DNA of 64,000 nt from Arenibacter sp. F26102. Lineage in GTDB: Bacteria; Bacteroidota; Bacteroidia; Flavobacteriales; Flavobacteriaceae. The translations under genes and the position numbers were made by a program. The first letter of the stretch is position 1. The number at the start of each line of letters is the position of its first letter. Shown piece by piece: positions 25,720-34,522 of this stretch. The stretch lies in assembly GCF_023015865.1 (NCBI RefSeq), contig NZ_JALKBC010000013.1:57115-121114 (forward strand), read 5' to 3'. The notes under the pieces are model-generated. The model was given only the letters and a program-made list of their open reading frames with translations. It searched no databases and had not been told where the DNA came from.

Positions 25720-26937
25720 CTACTCTTTAGAATAAACCAATTGTCCCGACACAAATGTTTTATGAATAACCACCTTATTATCTTCCAACTTAAAAAGAAT
25801 AAGGTCCGCCTTTTTTCCTTGTCCTATTTCTCCCAAGTCATTTAATGAGAACATTTTTGCAGGATTGGTACTTGCCATTTGTATGGCATCTTTAAGAGTA
25901 CATTGGGTATAATCCATAATTACCCCCACACAGGCACTAATAGGTGATGCTGCCCCGGCCAGAACATTTTCCTTGGGTAATTTTACCACGTTGGGGGTCA
26001 GCAATAAGGTACGTTCCCCACGGGTATATTCTCCCGGGGGCAAGCCTGCCAAATCCAAGGCATCTGACACCAAAATAGTTTTATCCGGCCCTTTTACCTT
26101 ATAAAAACTGCGGACTTCCTCCTTGGTCAAATGAAATCCGTCTGCTATCAGGCTAGGCGTAATCCTATCATCTGCCAACTGTGGCCATAGGGGGTTATGA
26201 TGCCTATTAATTTCGTTGGCACAGCCGTTACCCAAATGAGTAGCCATTTTTGCCCCTGCATCTATGGCACGTTCTATATCCTCTGCACTACCATTATGAT
26301 GCCCAAGTGCCACTGTTATGCCATTGGCCACACAGTTGCGGATAAAGGGGATGGCACCGTCCAATTCAGGAGCCAAGGTTATTAACTTTATGCCGTTGTT
26401 GGCCGCCCGTTGCAACTCCTTAAATTCTTCCCAGTCCGGATTTTTTATATACTTCTCCAAATGTGCTCCCCTAAAACCTGGTAATGGTGATATGTAAGGA
26501 CCTTCCAGATGAAACCCTGGAATTGACTTTCCTATTTCCGGATCTTTTTGTGCCTGGGCCAGAATGGCAAAATTCTTTTTCAATCTATTGAAATCGCTAG
26601 TAATGACGGTTGGAAAATATGTGGTTACACCGGCCTTCCACAAGGCTTTCGTAGCTTTCCGTATTCCTTCAACCGTAAGATCGGGACCTGAAAAATCGAC
26701 CCCCATATATCCGTTGATCTGGACATCTATCAAACCCGGGGCTATATACATTTTTGAAAGGTTCGCTTCCTTATCTAAGCGGTCAATTCCCGAAATTTTT
26801 CCGTTTGTGATAGAAAGGGAGACCCATCCCTCATCGGAATACAAAACTCCCTCTATCCCGTAAGTATCATTTGACTGTGCTGTTGCCATATTACAAAAAA
26901 AGAATAGTGCTATAATTGACGTACATTTTAATATCAT
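25720..26937 (-). CDS. Exported N-acetylglucosamine-6-phosphate deacetylase-like amidohydrolase (NagA family)
   Basis: 405 residues. Signal peptide ILKCTSIIALFFFCNMATAQ, so the enzyme should be periplasmic. The NagA fold is complete: HLEGPYI (metal Glu), ALGHHNG and MATHLGNG (metal His residues), RHHNPLWPQ, and catalytic Asp in LVSDALDLAGLPPG. The C-terminus returns to the small beta-sandwich (KADLILF). Classic NagA works in the cytoplasm on GlcNAc-6-phosphate; an exported copy more likely deacetylates a non-phosphorylated amino sugar or derivative. It follows DUF1080 by 51 bp and precedes the Nramp-like carrier by 74 bp. Confidence 0.85.
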   Translation of the reverse strand: MILKCTSIIALFFFCNMATAQSNDTYGIEGVLYSDEGWVSLSITNGKISGIDRLDKEANLSKMYIAPGLIDVQINGYMGVDFSGPDLTVEGIRKATKALWKAGVTTYFPTVITSDFNRLKKNFAILAQAQKDPEIGKSIPGFHLEGPYISPLPGFRGAHLEKYIKNPDWEEFKELQRAANNGIKLITLAPELDGAIPFIRNCVANGITVALGHHNGSAEDIERAIDAGAKMATHLGNGCANEINRHHNPLWPQLADDRITPSLIADGFHLTKEEVRSFYKVKGPDKTILVSDALDLAGLPPGEYTRGERTLLLTPNVVKLPKENVLAGAASPISACVGVIMDYTQCTLKDAIQMASTNPAKMFSLNDLGEIGQGKKADLILFKLEDNKVVIHKTFVSGQLVYSKE

Positions 26938-26988
26938 AGTAATTTGTTTAATTTAGAATTATCAGACCCTTGACAATGTCAACAGAAC

Positions 26989-27813
26989 CTAACTTCCAGA
27001 TTTAATTTCCCGAATCTTAATATTCCTAAACCACGCATCATCCTCGTGGTTTTGCAAGACAATATGCCCCTTTCTTTTTTCCAAAAACCCTGGATACTCC
27101 ACGTACTTACTTTTTTGGAACAGGGAATCCAAATGCTGGGTGCCAAATTCATACTCAACTACCTTTTTTCCGTTTAACCAGTGCTCTACCTGCTTACCAT
27201 TGACTACTATACGGCTAGAATTGAACACACCTGCAGGCCTGACATCGGCATTGTCAGCAGCAATCATATCGTAAAGACTTCCAGTGTATTGGGAAAGTTT
27301 TAATTTGCCCGCATAAAGTGTATCGGAATCATCCAGTAATTGATATTCAAACCCCAGGGCCGAATGGTCAGATCCGAACTTTTGTGATAATTCTTCGGAC
27401 ACATTATACTTTAACCCTGTATTGCCCGCCTTTAATATTTTCCATTCAAAATACAGTTCATAATCATCAAAAGTGTCCACGGTCATTAAATCGCCCCCTT
27501 CCATCGGTTGTCCATCAGGCAGGGTCTCTACCTCCCCAAAATTCAGTTTTCGTATGGTACCATCCTCGATTTTCCACAGTTCGGTTGGAACATTTTGCCT
27601 ACCTAAACCACGCCAACCTTTAAACGACATGCCATCAAAAAGTAGTTCCCAACCTTGCTCTTTTTCCATATCCGTTAGGCTATTTTGTAGTTGTACCGTA
27701 GCCTTGTCATTCTCAAGCACCTTTTTCTCTTTGTTCTTGCATCCAATAAATACAAACACGATTGTTAGCGCACAAGCCCAATTCCAAAAATTGGACTTAA
27801 AATAGTTTTTCAT
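26989..27813 (-). CDS. DUF1080 lipoprotein (3-keto-disaccharide hydrolase family)
   Basis: 274 residues from the ATG at 27813 (MKNYFKSNFWNWACALTI). The signal peptide ends in lipobox FIGC, so the protein is membrane-anchored in the periplasm or on the surface. DUF1080 signatures: WELLFDGMSFKGWRGLG, EDGTIRKL, GGDLMTVDTFDDYELYFEWK, and the C-terminal HIVLQNHEDDAWFRNIKIRE. Members have a concanavalin-like fold, and characterised ones cleave 3-keto-glycosides made by Gfo/Idh/MocA oxidoreductases. Two such oxidoreductases lie directly upstream (2-bp gap to the first), which strongly supports that role here. Confidence 0.87.
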   Translation of the reverse strand: MKNYFKSNFWNWACALTIVFVFIGCKNKEKKVLENDKATVQLQNSLTDMEKEQGWELLFDGMSFKGWRGLGRQNVPTELWKIEDGTIRKLNFGEVETLPDGQPMEGGDLMTVDTFDDYELYFEWKILKAGNTGLKYNVSEELSQKFGSDHSALGFEYQLLDDSDTLYAGKLKLSQYTGSLYDMIAADNADVRPAGVFNSSRIVVNGKQVEHWLNGKKVVEYEFGTQHLDSLFQKSKYVEYPGFLEKRKGHIVLQNHEDDAWFRNIKIREIKSGS

Positions 27814-27815
27814 AA

Positions 27816-28808
27816 TTATAATTTTACTGATTCCCAATTATCACTGATTACTGATTTCTGTATTGCTTCCAAAACCGCTATACCATGAATGATACTCTCG
27901 TGGCTTCGGGGCTCCTTACCGGTACTGAACATGTTTACCATATCCACATAATTCTTATCCGGACCCACCGTTTCCACTCTGGACTTCAATTCAACCACTC
28001 CTTCATCTGTCTCAACAAAGGTCTGCCAGCCGTACTTTTTGGTCGTAATGACCAAGGTAGCCATCCTTCCATTGTCAAATATTAAACTGGCACTACTGTT
28101 CAAATTGTCCTTTTCATTCTTGTTGAACCTAGCGGAAACAATTTTTTCGTCAAAAAGATAGATAAGGGGTTCTACCATATGCACTCCATAAAAGATAAAG
28201 CCACCATAAATGGAATTAATATCCGCTTTGCCATAACAAGTGATTTGATTTATGTCCTTCATTTCCGCCAATTGCTTCCTCATATCTTCGGTGGCATTGC
28301 TATGGGCAATGGAACTGTAGGAAGTAACGGGAGTACCGACCTCTCTAGCCATTTCCAAAAATATTTTTGCGGCCTGGCTGCTATAGCAAAAGGGTTTGTC
28401 CACAAAGGTGGGTATACCCGCTTTTACAAATGGTAATGCTGCATCCAGATGAAGATCTCCATATCGGTGATCCACAATCAACGCATCGATCTTGCCCATC
28501 ATTTCCGATGGCTCTTTTACAATAACGGGAATGCCGCCTTCTTCCTTGGCCAGTTGGGCAAATTCTTCCTTTTCGCCCCAAACATATTTAACCTCCCAAC
28601 CTGGAAAATTCTTATCCAGATTGAACATTTTACCAAAACCTCTGGTATGTGAATTCTCGGCACCAATGATACCGATAATCTTGTTTTTCGCTACCGGCGT
28701 TTTTCCAAATTTTATCTGGGAAAACACTGTTGACGGTAAGGACAGTGCCAATGTTGAAAAGGCTGCCCCTTTGCCCAGCTTTTCCAAAAACGATCTTCTA
28801 TTTGCCAT
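27816..28808 (-). CDS. Tat-exported Gfo/Idh/MocA oxidoreductase
   Basis: 330 residues. The twin-arginine signal NRRSFLEKLGKGAAFSTLAL indicates folded export with bound cofactor. The Rossmann part (IIGIIGAENSHTRGFGKM) is followed by DALIVDHRYGD and the sugar-oxidoreductase motif GIPTFVDKPFCYS, where the EKP motif has become DKP; Lys is retained. The C-terminal Gfo/Idh/MocA domain follows. Probably oxidises (or reduces) a sugar hydroxyl in the periplasm with tightly bound NAD(P). It lies between a second such enzyme (9-bp gap) and DUF1080 (2-bp gap). A tatA gene is present at 60 kb. Confidence 0.85.
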   Translation of the reverse strand: MANRRSFLEKLGKGAAFSTLALSLPSTVFSQIKFGKTPVAKNKIIGIIGAENSHTRGFGKMFNLDKNFPGWEVKYVWGEKEEFAQLAKEEGGIPVIVKEPSEMMGKIDALIVDHRYGDLHLDAALPFVKAGIPTFVDKPFCYSSQAAKIFLEMAREVGTPVTSYSSIAHSNATEDMRKQLAEMKDINQITCYGKADINSIYGGFIFYGVHMVEPLIYLFDEKIVSARFNKNEKDNLNSSASLIFDNGRMATLVITTKKYGWQTFVETDEGVVELKSRVETVGPDKNYVDMVNMFSTGKEPRSHESIIHGIAVLEAIQKSVISDNWESVKL

Positions 28809-28817
28809 ATTTCTATA

Positions 28818-30170
28818 TTATAATTTCATTTCCCATCCTTTTTCATAAGAACGGCTCCATAATTTTTGAGCTTCATTATCCCCTAAAATATGTCCATTTT
28901 GAGGGTCAATATTCAATGATCTACCGCTACGTTGTGCAATATTTCCCAGTTGTACCAATAAGGTACTTTTATGTCCCGAATCTATATCTGCATTTAGGGC
29001 TGTACCGTTTGAAATGGCATCGAACATATTCTGTATATGTAAGGCGTCCAGAAGTTCGGCCGGATTGGATTTATTTCTAGGGTCTATTTCCTGAGTATTT
29101 TTCACCTCTTTCACCAGTTTACCCTCCAAATCGAAAATGGAATAGCTGTTACCACCAGGTATAAGCAAACTACCGTTTTCTCCATAGAACATAACTCCAA
29201 CGGAACTACCTTCTATAGGATTCCCGTTACAGCTTCTACCTTCCCAGGACATGGACATTCCGTCTGCAAAATCCAAATTGATTACCTGTGTATCTGGTGC
29301 TTCCCAATCGTCCTGATATCGATATCTGCCGCCATTGGAGCTTACCTTGGTAGGGTAGTCTACCTCCATACCCCAGCGCAATAAATCAATCATATGGGTG
29401 CCATTATTTAAGGCTTCCCCTGTTCCCCAATGCCAAAGCCAATGCCAGTTGTAGTGTACAATATTATCCTTATAATTCATTCTGGGAGCTGGACCCTGCC
29501 AAAGGTCCCAATCCAACCAATTCGGAACCCCAACTTCTTTCCCAACCCCAATAGACTCGCGATTATTGGTATACCATCCCTTTCCAAAATACACTCTTCC
29601 TATGGCACCGGACTTCAAGGCTTTTATTCCTTCAACCACATTGGGCCATGAGCGGCGTTGGTTTCCCATCTGTATGACCTGTCCATATTTTTTTGCGGCC
29701 TGAACCAAAATTTCTCCCTCATTTGGGTTGTGACTACATGGTTTTTCAACATATACATGTTTTCCGGCTTCCATGGCCAAGAGCGATGCCGGAGCATGCC
29801 AGTGATCGGGCGCGGCAATAACCATAGCATCCACATCCTTACTTTCCAAGGATTTTCGGAAATCGACAAAAGACTTAGGCTTCCTACCTTGCCGGTCAAG
29901 CACATTGGCCGTACATTTTAGGATAGCCCTACTATCCACATCACAGACATGGATTATCTCACAGTTCTTTTGGTTCGCAAAATTTTTAGCCAAGGAATCA
30001 CCTCTACTGTTAACCCCCATCATTGAAACATTGATACGATCGTTGGCCCCTATAATTCGGGCATAACTTTTAGCGCTAAATTGTGGGAGCATCCCAGTAG
30101 CCGCAATTAGGGCCGAACTTGCAGCAGTTTTCTTTATAAAACTTCTCCTCGAGTTTGAATTTGATTCCAT
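28818..30170 (-). CDS. Tat-exported Gfo/Idh/MocA oxidoreductase (larger form)
   Basis: 450 residues from the ATG at 30170 (MESNSNSRRSFIKK); a TTG three codons earlier is less likely. The Tat signal SRRSFIKKTAASSALIAATG is followed by the Rossmann domain (INVSMMGVNSRGDSLAKNFA), MVIAAPDHWHAP, the EKP motif in HVYVEKPCSHN and VIQMGNQRRSWPNV. The long C-terminal domain has NWHWLWHWGTGEALNNGTHM, characteristic of the periplasmic oxidoreductases in Bacteroidota and Planctomycetota. Likely partner of the adjacent enzyme in making and resolving 3-keto sugars. The next gene upstream (DUF6807) ends 55 bp away. Confidence 0.88.
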   Translation of the reverse strand: MESNSNSRRSFIKKTAASSALIAATGMLPQFSAKSYARIIGANDRINVSMMGVNSRGDSLAKNFANQKNCEIIHVCDVDSRAILKCTANVLDRQGRKPKSFVDFRKSLESKDVDAMVIAAPDHWHAPASLLAMEAGKHVYVEKPCSHNPNEGEILVQAAKKYGQVIQMGNQRRSWPNVVEGIKALKSGAIGRVYFGKGWYTNNRESIGVGKEVGVPNWLDWDLWQGPAPRMNYKDNIVHYNWHWLWHWGTGEALNNGTHMIDLLRWGMEVDYPTKVSSNGGRYRYQDDWEAPDTQVINLDFADGMSMSWEGRSCNGNPIEGSSVGVMFYGENGSLLIPGGNSYSIFDLEGKLVKEVKNTQEIDPRNKSNPAELLDALHIQNMFDAISNGTALNADIDSGHKSTLLVQLGNIAQRSGRSLNIDPQNGHILGDNEAQKLWSRSYEKGWEMKL

Positions 30171-30225
30171 TTTATTCAAGTTTGAACGTTAATTATATTT
30201 TTTATCTCCTATATTTTAAAAAAGC

Positions 30226-31311
30226 CTAATACAGATTCGAAAAATCCTGCCCCAGTTTAGTGATATCCTCGTCGGAGACTACTCCCGAACATATTAGGGT
30301 ACGAAAAGCAAAACGAACCGAATCTCCCTTCTTTAAGCTCAGGTTCATTGATTCCTTACCGTCCGAAAACACATTCTGCCCTAACGGATTTACTGCAAAA
30401 AGGCCATAGCCCCGAGCATGCCAATAGGCCGGATAACCTGGGTTCTTTTTATGATCAAGAATCACCACCGCAACTTTCCCTTCCTTGTATTTGCCGAAAA
30501 GTTTCATCCATTTGCCTCGGGTACCCCAAACATCCTCACCTGTAATTCCTTCACTACTTAGATAATCCCCAGAAACCACATCATTATTAATCACTTTTAT
30601 CGTTTCTGGATTTCCATGTGCATCCGTTAGCGTTAGTGGATCATCGGATGGCAATTCCAGTTCTCGACTCACCCTAATGGCAAACATACCTTCCTTGGTA
30701 TCCTTGAATAAAATATCCTCTTGAGCCGTTAAAGTACTTATCCAATCAATGACCCTGACCTTGCCCATATCCATAAAATGAAGCTCTATGTCTTCTGTAA
30801 TTTGGGTACGCCCCCTTGCTTCCCACTTAGTCTTGACGCGAATGGTCCCTTGTGCATCATCGGCCTTGGCCTCAATTACCTCTTGATGTCTAATTACGCC
30901 ACTAAATGCCTTCCTATCTTCAGGGGTAGCCTCTGAATGCCCCCAATAGTCAATACCATTTACATCCCCATAATTCATCCACATTCCTATATGGTGCGGA
31001 TGATCGGCACGTTCTCCGGCCACTGTCTTCAATGGGTATTTACGCGTAATTTCCGTGCCTTCCGATGTCACTATAGGCCATAAGCATGGTTTCATGATAT
31101 TATCCGGATAGATGTAGGAAGTAAATAATTCATCCCCGAAATAGACATCCACTTTTTGTTCCGACACTTTATTTTCTACCCTAATAGCCTGCTTTTCTGA
31201 TTCTTGCTCAGGTTTCATCTTATTCTTATTGGACTTTCCGTTACCACAGGAACTCAGAACTAGGAGCAAAAGAGCGGCCATTGGTAAACTTATTTTAATT
31301 CTCTTTTTCAT
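30226..31311 (-). CDS. DUF6807 (PmoA-like) lipoprotein
   Basis: 361 residues. Signal peptide with lipobox LSSC (Cys22), then a short Lys/Glu/Asn linker and a beta-rich domain. Family features: FTSYIYPDNIMKPCLWPIVT, RADHPHHIGMWMNYGDVNGI with a DHPHH motif, IDYWGHSE and YPAYWHARGYGLFAVNPLG. The domain is usually labelled PmoA/DUF6807 in databases despite having nothing to do with methane oxidation. It recurs next to Gfo/Idh/MocA and DUF1080 genes in sugar clusters, so a role in glycoside processing is likely; the reaction is unknown. The His-rich motif suggests a metal or catalytic site. It starts 9 bp after lacI. Confidence 0.82.
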   Translation of the reverse strand: MKKRIKISLPMAALLLLVLSSCGNGKSNKNKMKPEQESEKQAIRVENKVSEQKVDVYFGDELFTSYIYPDNIMKPCLWPIVTSEGTEITRKYPLKTVAGERADHPHHIGMWMNYGDVNGIDYWGHSEATPEDRKAFSGVIRHQEVIEAKADDAQGTIRVKTKWEARGRTQITEDIELHFMDMGKVRVIDWISTLTAQEDILFKDTKEGMFAIRVSRELELPSDDPLTLTDAHGNPETIKVINNDVVSGDYLSSEGITGEDVWGTRGKWMKLFGKYKEGKVAVVILDHKKNPGYPAYWHARGYGLFAVNPLGQNVFSDGKESMNLSLKKGDSVRFAFRTLICSGVVSDEDITKLGQDFSNLY

Positions 31312-31320
31312 TTCTTTTAC

Positions 31321-32388
31321 TTATTGAAAATTAATATAGTAGTCTACGTTTTCCTTAATAATTATATCCAACGGCACATACTGTACCACTGGGGGCGATT
31401 TTTTATAAACAAAAAAATCGAACAATGTCTTTACGGCAGTTACCCCTTGAATAACAGGTCTTTGAGAAATAATATAATCGATATTTCCATTCTTCAATTC
31501 CTCCACATTTCCGGGAACAATATCAAACCCCACCACCTTTATGTCCAGTTCATGCAACGCGTGATACCTAGAAATTAGATGCGCCCTGGAATTACTGACA
31601 AACACCCCTTTAGTACCTGGATTTTTAATATAGTATTTGGTTAGCTCCCTGCTTATCTCTGTCTCGAGGGTTGAGGGTATGGTAATGGAATTTATTTTCC
31701 TATTTCCCAATACCGAGTGGCTTTTAAAGAATTCCCTAAATCCCTTTTCTACAATTCCAGTGTGGGCACTATTCTCGAGGCCCTTTACCAGATTTACAAC
31801 AAGGATATCATCTGACGGACCCAAAATTGAGTTCAATAATTTGCCGGCTATATACCCACTGCCCTTCAAATCGGACCCAATATAACTGAGGTTTTTCCTA
31901 TTCGGAATATTGGCATCAATAAAGACATAGGGAATATTCCTGTCCTCCAGCTTTTTCATGAAGCTTAAACTTTCCTTCTCAAAAAGGGGAGCTAAAATTA
32001 CACCACTTGGATTCTTCCCCAGAATAACATCGGCACTTTTGACAAAACTGGATTCGTCAAATAAACTGAATTCGTAGGGATCCAACTCCATCCCAAAATC
32101 CCTATGCAGCTCCATTGCCTGGTCCACACCTACTCTTGGCAACGTCCAATAACTTTGGGGAGTGGTCGCCTCGGGGAAAAGGGTACAAACAGTGAACTGT
32201 TTTCCTAAAGCCAATGTTCTGGCCAACAGATTGGGATTAAAATTCAACTTCTCAATGGCCTCTTCCACCTTTTTTCTTTTGGCGATAGAGACTTTACCCC
32301 TATTGTGCAACACCCTATCAATGGTTCCAATGGAAACATTGGCATAGTCCGCCAAATCCTGAATAGTGGTTTTTTTATTTTTTACCAT
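31321..32388 (-). CDS. LacI-family transcriptional regulator
   Basis: 355 residues. The N-terminal helix-turn-helix TIQDLADYANVSIGTIDRVL with the hinge following (FNPNLLARTLA) is standard LacI, followed by a periplasmic-binding-protein-like sugar domain (about residues 60-345). It lacks a signal peptide and acts in the cytoplasm. It is the first gene of an eight-gene run reading leftwards to 23632 (gaps 2-74 bp). Two related palindromes lie upstream, one overlapping the likely -7 element, so it probably represses itself and the cluster until an inducing sugar binds. Confidence 0.92.
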   Translation of the reverse strand: MVKNKKTTIQDLADYANVSIGTIDRVLHNRGKVSIAKRKKVEEAIEKLNFNPNLLARTLALGKQFTVCTLFPEATTPQSYWTLPRVGVDQAMELHRDFGMELDPYEFSLFDESSFVKSADVILGKNPSGVILAPLFEKESLSFMKKLEDRNIPYVFIDANIPNRKNLSYIGSDLKGSGYIAGKLLNSILGPSDDILVVNLVKGLENSAHTGIVEKGFREFFKSHSVLGNRKINSITIPSTLETEISRELTKYYIKNPGTKGVFVSNSRAHLISRYHALHELDIKVVGFDIVPGNVEELKNGNIDYIISQRPVIQGVTAVKTLFDFFVYKKSPPVVQYVPLDIIIKENVDYYINFQ

Positions 32389-32435
32389 TGAAAACCAGCC
32401 TTAACAAATACATGATTATTATTAATTTATAAAAG

Positions 32436-32449
32436 TGTGTAGGTACACA
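32436..32449. promoter_or_regulatory. LacI operator O1
   Basis: TGTGTAGGTACACA, arms TGTGTA and TACACA around a central GG, perfect dyad symmetry. Its left end is 48 bp upstream of the lacI ATG. It shares TGTGT-n4-ACACA with the second site 89 bp away and overlaps the -7 element. Confidence 0.65.
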
Positions 32450-32455
32450 AATATA
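32448..32455 (-). promoter_or_regulatory. -7 element of the lacI-sugar cluster promoter
   Basis: TATATTTG on the minus strand, an exact TAnnTTTG match, overlapping operator O1 by 2 bp. Repressor at O1 would occlude it. No clear -33 TTG is seen. Confidence 0.55.
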
Positions 32456-32524
32456 AAAATTAAAAAGACATTTCAGCCATTTTTAGTAAAATTTAAGGGA
32501 TATTATCTAGAAATTCAATGAAAA

Positions 32525-32538
32525 TGTGTAAGCACACA
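32525..32538. promoter_or_regulatory. LacI operator O2
   Basis: TGTGTAAGCACACA, sharing TGTGT-n4-ACACA with O1 and flanked by A/T. Centre-to-centre distance is 89 bp, about eight to nine helical turns, suitable for a repression loop. Confidence 0.6.
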
Positions 32539-32576
32539 CTTATTTAAAAATAAAAAAACGATGATTTAAGCATTCC

Positions 32577-33338
32577 TTACAATGACCTCCTAATCGCAAT
32601 AAACAAGAAAATAAATATGGAGTAAATAATAAAAAAAGGAATTATATAATCTACCCATCCCAAAACAAGCATAACACTTATGATCAAAAGCTGAAACCCA
32701 AGCCCAAAAGTAGAAACTGCAGTCATAAGCCAATTGGGAAGTCGCCTGCCATTGGCGGCCTCGGCATCGAGTTTATAAATAATGAGATCAAAACTGCCAT
32801 AAAGTATTTTATACCACCAAAAAAGGATGTTCACATTTCGTTGATGCTCCCCTACCATTGCCACAGGAGTCCCGGATTCAAAGATTCGACTGGTAACATC
32901 TCCTTGAAACTTATTTCTTAGAATTACATAGTAATAGTTATACAGGGTACCTTGCAACTGAAACCCTAAAAATGCCAGTAGAGTTAAACCAAAATCTGTA
33001 CTGGTTATTCGCCAAAGCACCAAGAATATTAAGATATTCAATACAATATCAGACACCGAATCAAAATATCGACCGGTATAGGAAGGCGTTTCCTTTATCC
33101 TTGCCAACTCACCATCAGCAGCATCCAAGATAGATTTTAAAATAAAAAACAGGGCTGCGCACCAATAATAAGCGTGATACATACACCCAACAGCTATAAC
33201 ACCGGAGACAAGGAATCCAAAAGTAACATGAATAGGGGTAACGGCCGTTGACTTTAGTGCGTTCGCAATAAGCCTAGCTATTGGCCTCCCATAATCCGAA
33301 AGGTCTAAAAATTTATGGTCTTCCGGCAATTTAGACAT
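32577..33338 (-). CDS. CDP-alcohol phosphatidyltransferase family protein
   Basis: 253 residues with about five to six hydrophobic helices. The CDP-alcohol phosphotransferase motif D-x2-DG-x2-AR-x8-G-x3-D-x3-D is complete (about residues 69-94, beginning DAADGELAR and ending D-SVS-D). It therefore transfers a phosphoalcohol from a CDP-alcohol in the membrane. The acceptor and product are not clear: sequence around the motif is not close to PgsA, PssA or cardiolipin synthase. It lies upstream of the lacI promoter, same strand, but the 188-bp gap with operators suggests a separate unit. Confidence 0.85.
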   Translation of the reverse strand: MSKLPEDHKFLDLSDYGRPIARLIANALKSTAVTPIHVTFGFLVSGVIAVGCMYHAYYWCAALFFILKSILDAADGELARIKETPSYTGRYFDSVSDIVLNILIFLVLWRITSTDFGLTLLAFLGFQLQGTLYNYYYVILRNKFQGDVTSRIFESGTPVAMVGEHQRNVNILFWWYKILYGSFDLIIYKLDAEAANGRRLPNWLMTAVSTFGLGFQLLIISVMLVLGWVDYIIPFFIIYSIFIFLFIAIRRSL

Positions 33339-33505
33339 TCTTAGGTTTTTTTACAGAGCATTTTTATTTACTTAGCTACCTAAATATACGATTAAATAAG
33401 AAGGAAATTATTTACCTCGTTCAAAAACCTAGGGATAATGGTACAAGTTATGACAGAAAACAGGGAGGTTTTTAAAAGAATTTAGCAAACGTAACCAAAA
33501 CCCAT

Positions 33506-34522
33506 TTACCCTTCCAGAATCTCTAATTGTAATATAATATCCTTTTCGGTTATGGGATATGGAATTCCATCCACAAGGGACTTATAAACATCTTCAAATA
33601 AATTAATATAGGACGATTTAGCAGATTCAATTTTTTCGATCTGTTTTTCGCCATTTTCTACAATCGTAGTGAGTACACCGAAATTATCGGATTCCTCGAT
33701 TCCAAATAAAGGATCACCGGGACTCATTCCGGCCAACAATTGCTGCTCCTGAATATCCGTTCGAGGCTTAACAAAGGTACCCTTGGTACCATTAAGAACA
33801 AATGAGGCCTGGGGTTGCACCACCAACATACTCATAGTTATAAACACCTGCACACCCTTGGGATACAACAAATGTATGTGCGCATAGTCATCCACTTGGG
33901 TTTTTGGCCTAAATTGCCCAGTGTGCTTACTCCATTCCAGTGGATATCCAAAAAGTGCTATGGTCGCATCCAATAAATGCGGACCAAGATCGTACAAGAG
34001 GCCGCTACCAGGCACTGGGGTTTCCTTGGCAATCTTAGGACCTATATGATGTCGGTACCGATCGTACCGCATATGGACCTCAACCAATGATCCTAGCTTA
34101 CCTGACTCCAACACCCTTTTAACGGAAAGAAAATCACTGTCATACCTTCTATTCTGATAAGGTAGAATAATACGATCAACTTTTTTTGCCTCTGCAAAAA
34201 GTTCCTTGGCCTCAGAACTGGTGACGCAAAATGGTTTTTCTACCAAAACGTGCTTTTTTGCTTTAAGCGCCTTAAGGGCAAATTCGAAATGCGTTGGATT
34301 AGGCGTATTTACCACAACCAGATCTATATCCTTATCCGCTATAAGCTGGTCAACAGTATCGTAACTTTTGATATTTGGATAACTCTTGTGAGCTGATTTT
34401 TTACTTCTTTCAACAACTGCCGTTAACTGGAATCCAGGGTGCTCATTTAAAAAAGGGGCCTGAAATAATGTACCAGACATTCCAAAAGAAAGAATCCCGG
34501 TATTTATTGTTTTTATCACCAT
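33506..34522 (-). CDS. Cytoplasmic Gfo/Idh/MocA oxidoreductase
   Basis: 338 residues from the ATG at 34522 (MVIKTINTGILSFGMSGTLF). Rossmann-fold start TGILSFGMSG, then VVNTPNPTHFEFA and the EKP motif in HVLVEKPFCVTS, all standard. No signal peptide, unlike the two exported relatives at 28-30 kb. It resembles the YdgJ/YvaA group (inositol or sugar dehydrogenases); the substrate is unknown. It lies 75 bp downstream of valS on the same strand, and a long inverted repeat spans the gap and ends at its start codon, which suggests control at the level of mRNA structure. Confidence 0.88.
   Translation of the reverse strand: MVIKTINTGILSFGMSGTLFQAPFLNEHPGFQLTAVVERSKKSAHKSYPNIKSYDTVDQLIADKDIDLVVVNTPNPTHFEFALKALKAKKHVLVEKPFCVTSSEAKELFAEAKKVDRIILPYQNRRYDSDFLSVKRVLESGKLGSLVEVHMRYDRYRHHIGPKIAKETPVPGSGLLYDLGPHLLDATIALFGYPLEWSKHTGQFRPKTQVDDYAHIHLLYPKGVQVFITMSMLVVQPQASFVLNGTKGTFVKPRTDIQEQQLLAGMSPGDPLFGIEESDNFGVLTTIVENGEKQIEKIESAKSSYINLFEDVYKSLVDGIPYPITEKDIILQLEILEG

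Noticed and set aside
30226..31311. Methane oxygenase subunit (database name PmoA for DUF6807)
   Set aside because: It is a single lipoprotein with a sugar-cluster context, without membrane helices or other pmo genes.
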